The notes beneath the pieces are model-generated. The model had not been told where the DNA came from. It saw nothing but the letters and a program-made list of their open reading frames with translations, and searched no databases. DNA of 64,000 nucleotides from Antitrichia curtipendula (lineage: Eukaryota; Streptophyta; Bryopsida; Hypnales; Leucodontaceae): the NCBI GenBank assembly GCA_951230915.1, contig OX579635.1:34720001-34784000 (forward strand), in the 5' to 3' direction. This document shows positions 48,234-62,850 of the stretch, one piece after another; position 1 is the stretch's first letter; the number at the start of each line of letters is the position of its first letter. The position numbers were made by a program, and so were the translations under genes.

Positions 48234-51200
48234 ATACTAATTTCAATATTAATTCATATGATTTTTTGTATTCAACAAAATTTAACTATTTTAATGTCAA
48301 TCAATAAGAATTAAAAAAAACTTAGTTTTTCAAATATTGGTTCAATATTTTTGAGATTGCACATATTTGAAATATTTTATTAAAAAATTAAAAAAAAAAA
48401 AAAATTCATTCTAATCGATTAAACAAATAAAATATCTTATCAATTATTTTATTTGAAATATCTATATTTTATATTATAAATGATAAATGCTTGATATTAT
48501 ATTAGACCATAGTTTATGGTTTAATACAATATCAAAACCAAATTTGTTTCTATTAACCTTTGACTTAATTGTCCAATATTATTTTACTTAATTGTCTAAT
48601 ATTAATTGACTTTATTGTCTTTATTGTCTATATTATTATTTTGACTTTGGAAATAAATTCCAAATTATTAGATCAAAGAACAAGTTGTCCATATATAATA
48701 ATAATGTAATACAGATATATATATACATATATTGTAATTTCAAATATATGCATATAATTGTATTCTAAATTTTATAAAAGTCTCTCAAAATCATTTTTCA
48801 ACTCCAAATGTTTTTATTATGGGAACAAAGGTAAATGTAATCTAGGTTTTGTTTTATCCCACAAAACCTAAGATCACTAGTATACATTAGGAGGAAATTG
48901 AATCCCAAAAGAAGTTGCTTCGTAATGCAAAAGTTTGAGTGAGAAAGAATCTTCTCAACTCACTATTTGGGACAAGAATTGCATGATGGGTTAAAAAAAA
49001 TTTCATGATTACCCAATCCATTTCCATAATCTCATAAATCACACGCCTCCCACAAGTTTCTACATGCCAAGTAGCCACTACCAACCTTTAGTGTTCCTAC
49101 CTACTAGTACTAATGATAATGTAGCCACCGTCATATTCCCTCAATTAATACTAAAATCAGTAAAAAGAACTCAAAGCCTCTTAATGAATTTAATTTCTTT
49201 TAATAGAGGTTCTTTTAAAGAGGAAAGGTGTATGTTATCTATCATTATGTAACTTTCAAATAGAATTTAGAATTTAGAAATAATGTACTTGATTAATTTT
49301 TGGACTTTAAAACACAATAGCGCTCTTATTCTTAGAAATAATAATTTGGTTACAGTCCATTAATGCTATTGACTTGATGAATGTTGTCCTAGTCTAGCAT
49401 TTATATTTCTTTTCCTTTTTCCTTTTTAAATCCGATCTCACGTTAGATAGTCCAAGACATACATCCAAGAACTTTGAATGGCAAAAAAATACACTTTAAT
49501 TGTTGGCCAAAATAAACAAAAGACTTACTTACAATCTTAATGCTTAGTTTCATATTTTACAATCTTCCATTCAACGTTCACACTATTACTCAATTTCTAC
49601 CACAACAATCACCCTCTTACCAAACAATTTCAAACTCTCAGCAACATTCGCTCACAGCAGACCCAAAATTCACTATTTCACAAGAACTAACACAATCTCT
49701 CACAATTGCTTGCAACACACATCATTAATCACAATTTCTAAAGACAATTGGTCTCAATAGGCTCAAATTCACAATCACAAATATTCAACAAGAGATGACA
49801 AACCCTAACTTTCAAACTTATACAAATGAATTACATAACAAGTCAAGAAAGGCTAGGATAATAATAATAATTATTATTATTTAAAATACAAGTTCAAAAT
49901 GAGCATTCACCAAATGCCATTTTTTTTCCTAGCTATTAATTCTTTTTTCCTTAGGAACGGTCACAGTGATCATTTTTTTCTATTTTCTATTTTCTATCTT
50001 GTTATTTTATTATTTTATTTTAACCTTTGTAATAATATTTTGTAATATCCTTATATGTATTTTTAGGTACAAAATATCCCTTATTATCTTAGAAGAAAAT
50101 AAATAGGGATTTTCTAAACTTTGTATTCATAGAATGTAATATTCATTCTATGGATATTATTAAAATATTATAAAATTAATTATCATTTGGATTCTCATGA
50201 TATGCAAGTATCGCTAATAACATAGTTCAAAAAATCCAATATTTTTGATAATTTATGTAACTAAATCAAAAACTTCAATTCCAAAACTTCAATGGTTTAA
50301 AAAAATTTATGTCAAAAGATGCTTACAAAAATTTATAATATTCTTACAAATCATTAAATAAAGTTTAAAAAATTAAAATACTATTAATATTAACAATTTT
50401 TTGATTTCAATAGAAAGATAGAAAAAACAACTTTGGACTCAAAGAAAAAGTTTCTTTTGAAGTTGGTGACAATTTTTTAATTCCAAATTTTATTAATAAA
50501 CTATAAGGCAAATTTTGAGGATACATTTTTTCCAAATTATAATTTACCAATTCTAAATTTAAGAATGTTCTAAATCTATTAACCAAAGATTTTGTTTCAC
50601 TCCAAATTATGACAATGTAGACCTAATTAAATCATCTAAATTTTAAAGATGAATATATATTTGTAGTTTTGTAAATCAATCTTTAAACAAAAGGAAGTTT
50701 ATTTAAAGCCTAAAAAGTGTATACCAAAAATATGCCTTTAAAATTCATTAAATTTAGGACTATAGTAACTTGCAAAAAACACAATAATGAGGTACATTTT
50801 CTTCTAAGTGTTAAATAAAATTTTGCAACATAAGCAATAATAAAACATATGGTATAGAGAATGCATTTATAACTAACAATTAAGAATTTAAAAGACCATG
50901 GATTTACAAAGTGTCGCACTTAAATTCAATTGCACTTAAATAATATAAAGTGTCATGAAATTCCAATAATGACACCAACCAAAGAAGTAGAGAGATGGTT
51001 ACCTCCAAATTATTATCTTTTGTTACATTTTAAATGTCTAAAGCTAATATTATTTTGAATACTACAAAAATTTATACAAATTTAACTAATTTAACTTCAA
51101 TTTTTTATATTAAAATTCAATAAATCATATTACAATATCTAATTGTAAATCTAATTTAATTGAACAAAATGAGTTAATAGAATGCAATTATAATATGATT

Positions 51201-53867
51201 TTATTAAATTGTTGATTTTTAAATTTAATTTATTGCCAATAAAATGATCATGTCAAAATAAAAAAATTTTACATAGATCAGAATTTTTTGAAACTGCAAT
51301 AATTAGAACAATAACACATATATGTATGTATATACATAATTATCTTCATTGATTACATTATTTTTATTGTTCATTTTTGTTAAAAATATAGTATTTATAG
51401 TTAAAATCTTATTGTTAAAATATTGATGCATATATAAAAATATTCATGTAGATGAATAAAAATATTATTTTTATAGTTACTAAAGTACAAGTTGAATAGG
51501 TATAAAAAATGCACATTTGTATTGATAATGTATAAATTTTACATAGAAAACTAGGAAAATTTTGCCTCTAAGTATCAAATAATAATATTAGGTTATGATA
51601 TTAACTTAATTTTAATTTTTAAAAGAATTTCAACCATAATTTTTTTGTTTTCAATAGAAACGTGATAGATATATTTGCCTAAGTAGTGCAAGTGGATGTA
51701 TTTTTAATGAAGAATCTTAGATTTGTCTTTTCCTGTAAAAAGTGGAACTGTAAGTCAATATGTTTGGGACAATCATAAAATTTAAGCTTTCCACTTATAG
51801 CTATATCCAACTATTTAAATGTTACAATAGATAGCAATATATAATTTGAGATGGTATTAAAGTTCAAAAATGAGAGTTTGAATGTGAATTCATTTTTAAG
51901 TAATGGTTACAATGTCTTTAACTTCACTCAAAGATAAGACAACAATTGATTGTTTGAGACTTTGCTATGAAATTAAGTAAAAGTAATCAAGCTAAAATAA
52001 CATGAAGTTGAGTGTCAAGTGTATATATCACGTGCCCAATTGGCATTGCTCCAATATTGAGATTTAAAAAATGGGGATGGAGATATTGAAGGCTTCCAAT
52101 GGTGGAACTTTATCCATTAAAAATTTATCATCAAGACTAAGATTTATACTTTGTTGCTAGGAACATTAAATAGTAGCTTTAAAAGTTGTACTAACAAGGT
52201 TTTAACTTATTACATTGAATTTGTTAAAGACCTATATATATGTGTGTATAATGATAAATTTGATTCTTTATTCTCAAAAAAAATTCAAATCTATATCCCC
52301 ATGATCTATTCTATGATTTGTATTGTTAGTCATTTAAAAAATTTAAGAGAGAAAATGTTTACTTTTACAAAAAATTAGAATTGTTAAAAAATAATATTTA
52401 GTTGTCTATTGAAATATTGATAGTCAATTGAATCTTTTGAAATATATTATTGTTTGAAATATGCATTGATGAAAAGTCTAGTGTAGTGAAAGTGTTAAAA
52501 TGAATTAAAAAAAATTTAATAGACCTACATAGAATTCTTTTGTTCATGCAAAGATTTCATTAATAAATACACTTTAGTATACACTTGTCTGGGTTGAAAA
52601 TAGGCTTCAAGTTGAATTATTTAAATGTAATCTTTTAATACACCATGTCGAAATGTTGTGGGAACATCCATTTAATGGATGTGATAATCATAGAGAGTAG
52701 AAAAATCAATAAAATCTAAATGAGGTTATTTCAGTGACCGGTGAAAAAGTATTGACATGTTCTATCCATTTTTTTGAGAAAGTCCTTTGGCAACAAAGCT
52801 AACTTTGTATTGGGCTAAAGTATTGTCTAAATTATATTTTCTACAGAAAAGCCACTTGGTACTTACAATTGAATGATCATATGGAAGCCCTACCAATGTT
52901 GAAATGCTCTTTTGTTTTAAGGATTTCTCTTCTATACTCATGGCATCTTGTAGTAATAGAACTCACAACGAATAAAAATTGAGTCGCATTGACTAAGAAA
53001 TTCGATATCTCGAAGCAAGGCGCGACAGTCAGACCAGACACAAGTTGCTGCAATTCTCCACTGAATTCCGAAATTCGAAAGTTTTATCCAAATCATGATC
53101 GCTTGGGGGTGGTACTAAGTGTGTGAGTTGTGAGGATCAAATTGACCACTTGAAATTCTCAAGTCGATGAATCGGAATTGGAATCTTGGAGCAATCGCGC
53201 ACTGTAACGACCTACGGTGACTCTTGCGATTAGAGATTTAGTTTTTGTGATAGACTCGAACGCCTGGTCTTGGGATCGGGACCTGCGGTCTTAGGTTCCG
53301 ATGAACGGGTTTGGGGCCCATCGTGCAGTCATAGGGACTCTATCTCCATGGCTTTGGGGTCAGGCTCGGGCAGTCTTAAACTTGGGTTGCAAGTTAAACT
53401 GAAATTATTTTAAATAATTAATTTATAATTTATTAAGTTATTTAAGCTATTTATTTATCAAGTTAATTATTTATTGATTTATTGATTTATTTAAATGACT
53501 TATTGATTATTAATTAATTATTTATTTATTGAGTTGTTTTATATTTTGAAAACCTTGGTGATTTATTATGGTTAATTCAAGACTTAGATTTAGAATTTGC
53601 AATGTTTTAATTATTTAAGTCTTGGTCGTAAGTCTATGTGTTTATGTGTAAATTGCCAATTGTTCCAATGTATGTTTTCTATATTTCCAAAGATTAATAA
53701 TGTGGTTTGGATTCATTTGACATAATTTGAGAAAAGAATTAAAGAACTATTTGACATCATTATACATTATACAATTGGGAATTATTTGACATAGAATACG
53801 AAAACATTAGTCATTCTTGCATGATCGCATTAGCTGTAGATTGACTAGACTATTTGACATAAAAACA
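48230..53867. other. AT-rich intergenic DNA with one GC-richer island
   Basis: Very AT-rich, no gene. A palindromic ATAATAATAATTATTATTAT lies near 49860-49880. The GC-richer island 52970-53390 (CTCGAAGCAAGGCGCGAC, GGGATCGGGACCTGCGG) precedes the second copy of the dispersed repeat, much as the 45.9-46.9 kb island precedes the first copy. Function unknown. Confidence 0.35.
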
Positions 53868-54230
53868 TAAAAAGGTATAATGAATGAATTATGTATACAC
53901 TATTTTATTAATACTATCTTGTTATGACTACGTCCTAGTGCATGCATCATATAAGATTCATTTGCCAAAACCTGATCTATTTGACAAAGAATGATTTGAC
54001 CTCCCTTAGAACACTATATAGGACCGGGACTTTATACATACATTGGTAACAGACTGGCCAACAAATTTTACACATGGGAATAAGAGTGATATAATATTAT
54101 ACTAAACTTGTAAACATAAATCTATTTAAAAGTGACTTTTAGTCACAAAGCGTTAGACTAATTTAACCTTTCTCTAAAACAAAGAACCCCTATACTTTTG
54201 TTTCCTTGGTTTTGTGGAAGTTCAAAATCT
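53868..54230 (+). repeat. dispersed repeat, copy 2
   Basis: Second copy of the 47661-48036 repeat, with substitutions and small indels throughout. Upstream (53710-53860) the word ATTTGACAT occurs four more times, and ATTTGACATAGAATACG has a near-match at about 44875. Confidence 0.75.
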
Positions 54231-56465
54231 AGGAAATGGTCAAACATATTGTGGCTAAAGTCACTTGTAACTTAGAATAAAATGGGATATATCCACAATT
54301 AACATACACTTCTATAAACAATAAGAATAATTTGTTTTTACTATTATTTTCAAAACAATGGACAATTTGATGCTAAGCATATGAATAAAAATCCAGTCAC
54401 TAGATTTATTACACAATTCGTTTAAAAATCACAATTGATAATTAATTATACAACAAATTATGTAAAGACAAATTATATTATTGATGGAGTTTACTTTACA
54501 AAAGTTTAACAATTTGACTAAAAAAAATCAACACAAAGAGAGTGGGGGGCAAAACTTCAAAATTGACATACTATATCATGTAGCCAAACAACCATTTGTT
54601 TTCTAAACTACTAGATGATTTGTCTCCCTCTAAATCTAGACCAAACTATAGCTTTTAGAATCCAAATAACAATTAGTCTAAAATAGTGCATCACTGTAAA
54701 AACTAATTGACAACTAGTTATAGTCTATTTGAAAAATTAATGACAACTATATATATTTATGAAAAATAATTTTGTAAAATTCAAAAAAATATATTATTGT
54801 AAATCAAATGCTAAAAATATAATTTTATATTTTGAATTTTATAGGATAAATCTTCAAAATTGATTTGAGACAAATCTATACTTTTAAATTTGACCATAAT
54901 AATATTGTTACATTTGATGCTTAGCAATGTTTTTATTGATGTAAATTTCAAAAAATATATATGTTGAGTTTATATTTTATAGCACATTTGTCATTGCCCC
55001 AAACTCTTGAGTCTTTATGAGTTCATAGTTGAAGATCAAATTAAATGTTAATTTAGATAAACAAGAAGTTAACTAAATGAAACATTATCCTAAAGCACCA
55101 ATTGTACTCATCATTGACAGTAAAGACTTGAGAGCACTAAATGACTATATAACAAGGTTTAAAAAAATTTATGGTCTAGATTTCTATTTTGAACAAAAAT
55201 TAATAAAATGCAATAGAAAAATACTTTAATGGAATATTTGACAATACATTTTTTTTTTCAATGGATGAAATTTAAAAATTGTAATAAAATTTTAGAGTGA
55301 TAGTATTATTTTGAAGATGAATTAAGGAAAATATATTTTTTGGGAGAATAATTCAAAATTCCATCTACATTTGTATATTTCATCTATAATTGATCATGTG
55401 TATAGCATTATCACATTACTTTTTGTATTGTCCATATAATAGGCTAGTTTTCACTATAGTTTGAAAAGTTAGTGCTAATATTAATGCACAATGCAGTGCT
55501 ATAGTCCTAAGAACAAACTTTAAGACCCTGGTAGCAATTTTGAAGAGTCATAAAAGTTTATGCTCAAACTTGCAGCCACCTTACAAGAGACTCATTTTGA
55601 AAGTAAAGTTTTTACATTGAAGAGTGAACACTCTATGATGAGCACTATTCTTCTTTTTATGTATGCTTGTTTACAACATCTCTAAATTTTTTTGATCATT
55701 AGTATACAGGATGTCTATGCTTATTGATTTATAATATATGACTTATGCAATTATTTTTTTAACTTAGTGTGATAGCTTGTAAAATTGTGTTGTGTATATT
55801 CTCAATCAAGCTCAAATGACTGGCCAAAGACCCAAGTATCAATCCAAAACAAGAATGTATCCTTAGTATCCTATAAGAAGCTTAGATTCCATAGCATTGA
55901 CTTACTTATCCATAAAGGGTGTATTCAAAGTTTCCTCTTTGTAATTTTTGTTGATGCAATGCTTCCTTTACTTTATTCCAAAGTCAATGAAAAATTGTGT
56001 CTATAACCATTCCACTAGTGGGCCCTGTATTTCCATATAGCCTTCAAAATTTGTTCTTTAAAATGTTGAATTAAAAATATTAAAATATTATTTTCTTAAT
56101 ACTAAATTTTCCATTTGTTTGAAAAAAGTTTCACCACCTTTCATCTTCACATTCATCTACTTAATTTTTCCTATTAGTACATATGACATTAAATTATCAA
56201 AGCCACACTATTTATAAAATAATTAAAATACTGCAAACTAATATATCATGTATTTTTTAAATTTCTTCAAAAATAGTTTTTTAGTGACATTAATTTTGTA
56301 ATTGACTCTTCATTTTTCTTCCAATTAGGACAAATGAATATAATTTCAAGTATAAAAAAATATCATTGATTGCTACTCTAGCAAAATAGCAATATTCCAA
56401 GACTTGTATTTAAGATCCTAGGTCTCTTTAGTCCAAATGCCTCCAAAGAACGCCATGCACTAATA
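54231..56465. other. AT-rich intergenic DNA, no gene seen
   Basis: No recognised repeat or gene. The 73-codon frame at 55785-56006 has no family features. Confidence 0.35.
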
Positions 56466-57400
56466 TTAACCCCTATAGTTCAAAGGCCTTTTTTGCATCA
56501 AAAACTATTTAAAACTACCATTTCTATTGCAAAGTGTTGAAAACTTTAAAAATTGTTTTTTTTTGCAAACCTAATGATAGGATCTTGCACTAGACTAATT
56601 AGTATAATAATTTGTGGAAGAAATTTCAAATTTTTTGACCATGTAGATTGCAAGATATATGCGTTTAAAGTTAAAAAAACAAGATTTTTTGCACATTAAG
56701 TTACTAAATTATAAGACATTGAATTGTCTTAATCTAAATTTTTGGCACTAAAAATTTTGGTTTTAAAAACTTTTATACTGAAGAATTGAGCTAAAAGCCA
56801 AAGATTAAAAGAAGAAGAAGCAACAACTTGAGGTTCATTTTTCTCTTAAATTGTTAAGTAAAAATAGAAACTAGATAGAAGAAAAAACTAAATTGTTAAT
56901 AGCTATAAGGTAGAATTGAAATACACATATCTAATGTTAAGATTGTTCTAGCAAGCCAACTAACCTAGTGGGATTTTTTTTCTTAATTGTAAAAATTGTA
57001 TTCATAATCAAATCTAGTATTTATTTTTTTAAGAATATGCTATGATTGCCCACAAAATAAGATGTTCCATAACTTTCACATCACTAATCCAAATGAAATA
57101 ACTCAAATCTTTCTATACAAACAAAAATACAATATAAAAGGAATAGTTTTATTTTATTCTTTTCTAATTTTTGAAGGATTTTTTTTGCCTAAGTGCCCAA
57201 GTCTGACTAAATTTTTTGGTCAAATGACATAACTTTTTTTCTTGGGGTCCCAATTGAAATGAAAATTATATTTCTAAGACCTAATGTGTTTTTCTATCTT
57301 AAAAATAATTTCAAAAAATCATTTTCAAATTTGAGATCACTAGGAATTGCCCAAACCTTGAAGTGTTTTTCAAAAGAACATTGGGTACTTTAGGGATTAA
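56466..57400 (-). mobile_element. TTAA element, subfamily A, inverted, complete (935 bp)
   Basis: TTAACCCCTATAGTTCAAAGG on the left and TACTTTAGGGATTAA on the right, with subfamily A blocks in reverse complement. Carries the unoccupied TTAA (56546-56549) matching the nested insertion site at 33176. Its right edge is only 28 bp from the next element. Confidence 0.85.
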
Positions 57401-57428
57401 AGATATCAATAATGATGATCTTCATTTT

Positions 57429-58372
57429 TTAACCCCTAAAGGACCAAACACCATTTTTTGACAACATAGCGATTTTGGGCAGCTCACTATGACCGTAATT
57501 TTTCTTTTTTTTCTTTGAAAATTTCACATAAAATGTGCCCGAGGAGTAGCTTTAAGATCCAACAATTTTCGTAACTTTTGACTACATGATTAAAAAGTTA
57601 TTGCATGATATGTCATTTTCATTGTTCAGCGGGCAGCCAGGGCAGCAAAAAAAACTTCTTTAAAAATCACTTTTAAAAAAAACTAAAATTTGAAATTGGT
57701 TCTTTAGATTTATATGTACGTAGGAGGCTTTGAATCATTCCATTCCGATCAATGAGATGAAAGTTATGAGGATTCTTAGTTTGAGGGTATTTATGGAATC
57801 TCTACTCTAAAATAAACTTTGAAGTCCTTTATTTAATTCGATTTTCAATATTTTTGAAAAAAAATAAAAACATTGGGTATAGATTTTTTTATTACAACAT
57901 TACAATCGTTGGGATTGGCATTTTTCAATTTCATAAATAAATTCTTGACAATTTAGTGTTTTGAATCATTCTCTACCTCTTCCTACTTACTATTTTTTTC
58001 CTATATGTTGTACAATTCCAAATGATCTGAAAATTTTCAAGCATGTAGCCAACTTGCCTTGAAGAATAAATCCAAAGAGTAACCATCATTTTGGACATTT
58101 TTTCGTACAAATGTGACCTTGTGAAGAGCAGCTGCCCGTTATTTCACAGGGACAAAAAAAGGATTTTTGTCAATTCAAATGCTATTATCTTGCAATCCAC
58201 TATGCGGAAAATTCTGAAATTTTTTCCACATCTTCTTAAACAAGTTGATTACAAGATCCTACGGTTACAAGTGTCCAAAAATGTTTATTTTCTAAAATTT
58301 GGCACTAGTATTAAAAATGGCATTTTTGGAGTGGTTTTGTTGAAAACATAGTCAAAAACCTTTAGGGGTTAA
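57429..58372 (+). mobile_element. TTAA element, subfamily C, complete (944 bp)
   Basis: TTAACCCCTAAAGGACC to ACCTTTAGGGGTTAA, TTAA at both edges. Aligns with 37693-38650 over its length. Contains an 86-codon frame (58091-58351) in the position of the conserved 3' block. Confidence 0.88.
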
Positions 58373-61300
58373 TGAACTAATTTCTAATTCTAGGATGATG
58401 ACATCTTTGATGATAGTATACACTTGATCTTGGACTATCTTTAAACCAAAAAGCTTGAAGGTAATTTTGTTTACCTTTAATTCTTGTAAAAGTAAAGGTA
58501 ATTTTAAATTATTTTACTCACTAAAATAAAGTTAAAAAAAGGTACATCCTTGTTTCAACAAGGCTGAATAAGCTACAAATTGAAACTCTAAGAAAATCCC
58601 CAAATTGCCTTAAGATTTTTCACTATTTTTAGTTTTAATTAAGGTGAGTATGAGGTTTTCCACATTATCATTAGTGCTTCCACATAGGAACACTAAAGGT
58701 TAGTAGAGGCCACATGGCGTGTAAAAGGCATGTGCTAGCCATCCTCCATGACTAAGCCATCATGAACAAGGTTATTTTTTTCATTTTTAATGAAGTGCCA
58801 AAGTGGCAATGTTAAATGTTATAGTGTTGCTCCAAATTCAACATCCGTCCACATATTAGATAGAAAATATCATATTAGTACATATCACATATTTGTAATT
58901 TAGTTTTCATCCATAATCTAGCGATTTCATCCAAGATTTATTTTTCATTTGAAGTTTTCTGACAATTTTTGAGCTTTTTAGTACCATTTTTTTTCCTATA
59001 AGCGTGGTGCCAGGCCATAAAATTTGGTACAATTTTGCACCAAGTCGCCAGAAAAAAATCCACTGATCATGAGCCATCATGGACTTAGTGGCCACACGGC
59101 TTGGGTAATCATTGCTTATTTTTGAATCCATCAAGTAATTCTTAGCCCAATTAGTGAGCTGAGAAGGTTCTTTCCCACCCAAATTTTTGCAGTATACAAC
59201 GACCCCTTCTTGGATTTAATTTCCTCATAATATTGGTGAAGGAGGTAAATGAGTATCAATGATTTTCACAAATTAAGCCTAAAGAAAAATTCCATCAAGT
59301 TTATAGATTCCAATAGTTGTTGTGGAATAGATTTCCATGTAGTAGCTATTGGTAATTGATTGTTTTTTCTATTATTATTTTTTCCTTATAATATATGGAA
59401 GTTTGTTCTAAGTAGCTTCTTGGATTAAGAGTGTACTTCATTTTTTTGGAAGGAAGTTTTGTTTGTACAATATTTATTTGGAATTTGGAATTTTGTTAGT
59501 CAATAATTTGTAAAGGCATTAGGACAAATTTTCCTATGTTGAAATGTTTTTGCATTAAATCTACATTAAAGCTCAAATAAATTGCATTGAAACTAAACTA
59601 AAATTAATTAATTTTTAAATCATTTAAGCCCTTGGTACATTTGTATTAATGGAGGCTAGAAATTATGAAATCTTTAAGCTTGACATCTACATTTGGATTT
59701 AATCAATTTTTGTATGGTGTTGTAGAGAAATTAAGAATTTGGCCAATACGTATAAGAATAAAATAGTCTTGAGCTATGTATGTTACAATTACAAGGACCC
59801 TTCCTCTCTTTTTGAGGCGAGTTATGAAGATTCTTCATAATTCTTGAAAATATGGTCTACGTAGACTAAGATAATAACTATGAAAATATCTATAAGTGGT
59901 CTATTAATCACGTGGGTCTTTTATACATTAAATCCTTAAATAGAAAAGACCCCATTTCATTTGAGGTAGAAGGACCTTAATCTGTTCCCAATCCAAATTC
60001 AGATTCATTAGCCAATAAGATTCTTGTTTTGGGTCATATCAAGGCCCCCAACAAGCTTGGTTGCCAAAGTAAGTTACATAATTTACATAATTTTGTTGCT
60101 TGTAAAAATTGAATTAATTAATTAATTATATTCTATAGTATAGGCATAGGTACATTATCACAAAGATAAGATTTCTTCCATCATGAGGATGGATAAATTT
60201 TTATCCATTTTTTCATTCATATTTTCATCCATATTTTAGAGTCCAAAAAAAATTTCATTTTTCTCTCTATATATCAATCATTTCCAACTTCTTTTGCTGT
60301 CTAAAGTTTTAACCCCATGTCATATTTATGATAGAGTTCAAGTATTCTATATTGATGCAGGTAATTAGTTTGGAGATATGCAATAGTCAATTGTGTTATG
60401 TAAACTAATTTAAACAATCATATAGAATTGAAGGGTGGATTTAATTTTGAGTGGAAATTTAACCAAGTGACGTGTCATTGCAAAAAAAATGGTCCTATTT
60501 CCTGTCACAATTAGGGGGTATCTTCTTGTCATCCTTTATAACTTTTGAAGAATAAATCTCATGAACTTGAAATCTTTATTGGAGATGTCTAACTTGATGT
60601 TAATCAGATCCATTAATTTTATAAATTTAAAAATCATTTTTGTTTATTTGTCACACTATGAGGTTTAGGGGCTTTTACTACGTTAGGAGTCTCCAAATTT
60701 AATGATTTGGAGCAGAAATTTTCATGATCTATTTGCATAGTAGGAAATTATATTCCTACCAAAGGAAATCTAAAAATATTCTATTTTGTGTCCTCCACAT
60801 GAGTGCAAACAACACTCCCATTGCTCACAATTTTTGAACAATGAAGATGGTTCAAAGATCAATCTCTTGGTGAAATCTCATCACTATAAACTCTTCCCAA
60901 GTTGACAATTTTTAGTTTAAGAAAAAATTGTTTTTCCTATTTTTTACAAATTAAAATGTGAAACTATAGTGAAAGTGCCTATTTTCATGAGATTTTGCAC
61001 TTTTCTAGTTCTCCTATTTAGAGAATTTTTCTATGCTTTTCCTTCATGTTATACCTTCTTTTTAAAGGTGTATGCATTAAACTTTATACATTTTTATAAA
61101 AAAGAAATTCTAATTATAAAGTGCTCCAGATTACTATACAAAACGCTACAAAAAACACATGTTCTTTTTGGCAATGATCCTATTTAAACTTTCCAAAATG
61201 ACATAAACTTAAGACAAGCAACAGTGCAACACCCATAAAGCAAGGAGCAAAGAAGACTATGACAAAGATTCACTTCATCAACAAAGAACTCACAAAAGAA

Positions 61301-61619
61301 ATAGAGAAAATGTCAAATAATGACAATTAGATATAATTACTCTTGAGAATTGCTCGTTAAAAAAATTTCTACCTTAGAACAAACTTCTAAGTATCTTGAG
61401 TTGGTCAAATTTTGCATCAAGGATTAAAAAATAATTGGAGTTTTATACAGAAGTGCACAATAGTTGCAAGAGAAGAATCACAATTGTTGGCCATCAAAAT
61501 TTGGAGGGAAGGCACACAAAAAGTGGGGGAGGCCCTTTCTTTGACTTCTGAAAAACTATTTTAAAATTGGCCTTAAAATATTTGGTTGCTTTTAATTTGA
61601 CAACAAGACAAAGCTATTA
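58373..61619. other. AT-rich intergenic DNA, one unrecognised ORF
   Basis: No recognised gene. See the separate entry for the minus-strand frame at 58907-59182. The frame 60969-61187 (plus) is hydrophobic and AT-driven, with no family. Confidence 0.35.
58907..59182 (-). other. unrecognised 91-codon open frame
   Basis: The frame reads GGKEPSQLTNWAKNYLMDSK near its start, then WIFFWRLGAKLYQILWPGTT and a Lys-rich tail. It stays open about 16 codons further upstream (CKNLGGKEP...) to a stop near 59215. Mixed composition with four to five Trp is more protein-like than the surrounding frames, so it may be a remnant of a transposon or gene, but I know no family for it and there is no clear ATG. Confidence 0.2.
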
Positions 61620-62598
61620 TTAATCCCTAATTGACTATAGATCACACTTTAGTTTTTTTGAGAACTTGGTCAGTCTATATTTATTTCATAATTTGGAATT
61701 TTTGCATGAATTTTTTAGAATGGATTATAATCATCTTCATCTACATGTGATGCTTTGTTTCACATCATTCCTAGAAATCTTGCAAAAGCATAAGCTTAAA
61801 AAAATTTGAATGTCAAATTGTCTAGCAAAAATATATTTATAATTAATTAAATTGCATTGAGTGACATCTACGTAAAACCATTTGAGTCATTCAAATCCAA
61901 ATAATGAAGTGAAAGTTATGAAGGGTTTTATTTTGTTGGGTATGAAGGTTGACAAACAAATAAAGTTATTTTCTAGAGGGCTCCAATTTCAAAAATTCCC
62001 AAATAAAAATAAAAAGAGGAAATATTTATGTTTACTAGAAAATTTTCACTATTTAAATTAACAATCACAATTTTTTATAAGAAAAATTAGCAATTTAGTT
62101 TTTATCATTTAACAAGTACCACCTTCTACTTTATAAATTTTTTAAATGAATTTAGAAGTTTGACAATGTGGATTTTTTTCATGTATTTATGATCCACTTT
62201 CCAAAATATTGACTAAAATGCACATGATATATTGATATGGTATGTACGTTGTTTTTTCTAGAAATGTTGAAGGTCAAAACTTCACCTTTGAGAAGGGCTA
62301 CATCAAAATTGCAATGGATGAGGATTTTTACTTTGAAAATTTGGGAGGATGTACTTGAATCAATTAACTACAAAGATCCTATGTTTGGATTTGTTAAAAA
62401 GTAAATATAGATGGGTCAAACCACACTCAAAGGTACCAATACTATTACTTTGCTAGAACTAGGTCAGGAGTCTTTTTTTGAACTTTTAAAGCTCTAAATT
62501 ACTTTGATATTGTTTACAAAGATTTTAGCCTTGTTGTAGATATGAGCATTTTAAAACTTATTTTGGGTCTCGTAACACCAAAGTAAATTATAGGTTAC
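61620..62598 (+). mobile_element. TTAA element, subfamily B, copy 2, degenerate (about 980 bp)
   Basis: Left end TTAATCCCTAATTGACTAT, right end about ATAGGTTA; both are decayed. Interior shares TTTGAGAACTT, TTTCATAATTTG, ATTGACTAAAA and TTTTGGGTCTC with 25712-26429. Boundaries are approximate. Confidence 0.55.
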
Positions 62599-62850
62599 CT
62601 CTTAAAGTAATTTGATGTTCTTAGGTCCAAGATTGATTAACAATATTCAAACTCAAAGCAAGGTTAAAATCTTCGTCTATTTTATTCATTAACAAATCCA
62701 ACTATAGGATCCTTTAGTTAACTTACTAGAGTGCATCCTACTAAAATTTCATAATAGAAAACCTTACCAACTGCAAGATTATGACACTTGGATTTTAAAA
62801 AGAAGTAGTCTCAACTCTTCCCAAATGGTTAGGTTTCATCTTTCAAACTT

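Noticed and set aside
48098..48307. Plus-strand 69-codon frame
   Set aside because: It reads through the (AT)n microsatellite as alternating Ile-Tyr.
60664..60690. GAGGTTTAGGGGCTTTT as a further TTAA-element end
   Set aside because: TTAA is absent beside it and no element body follows.
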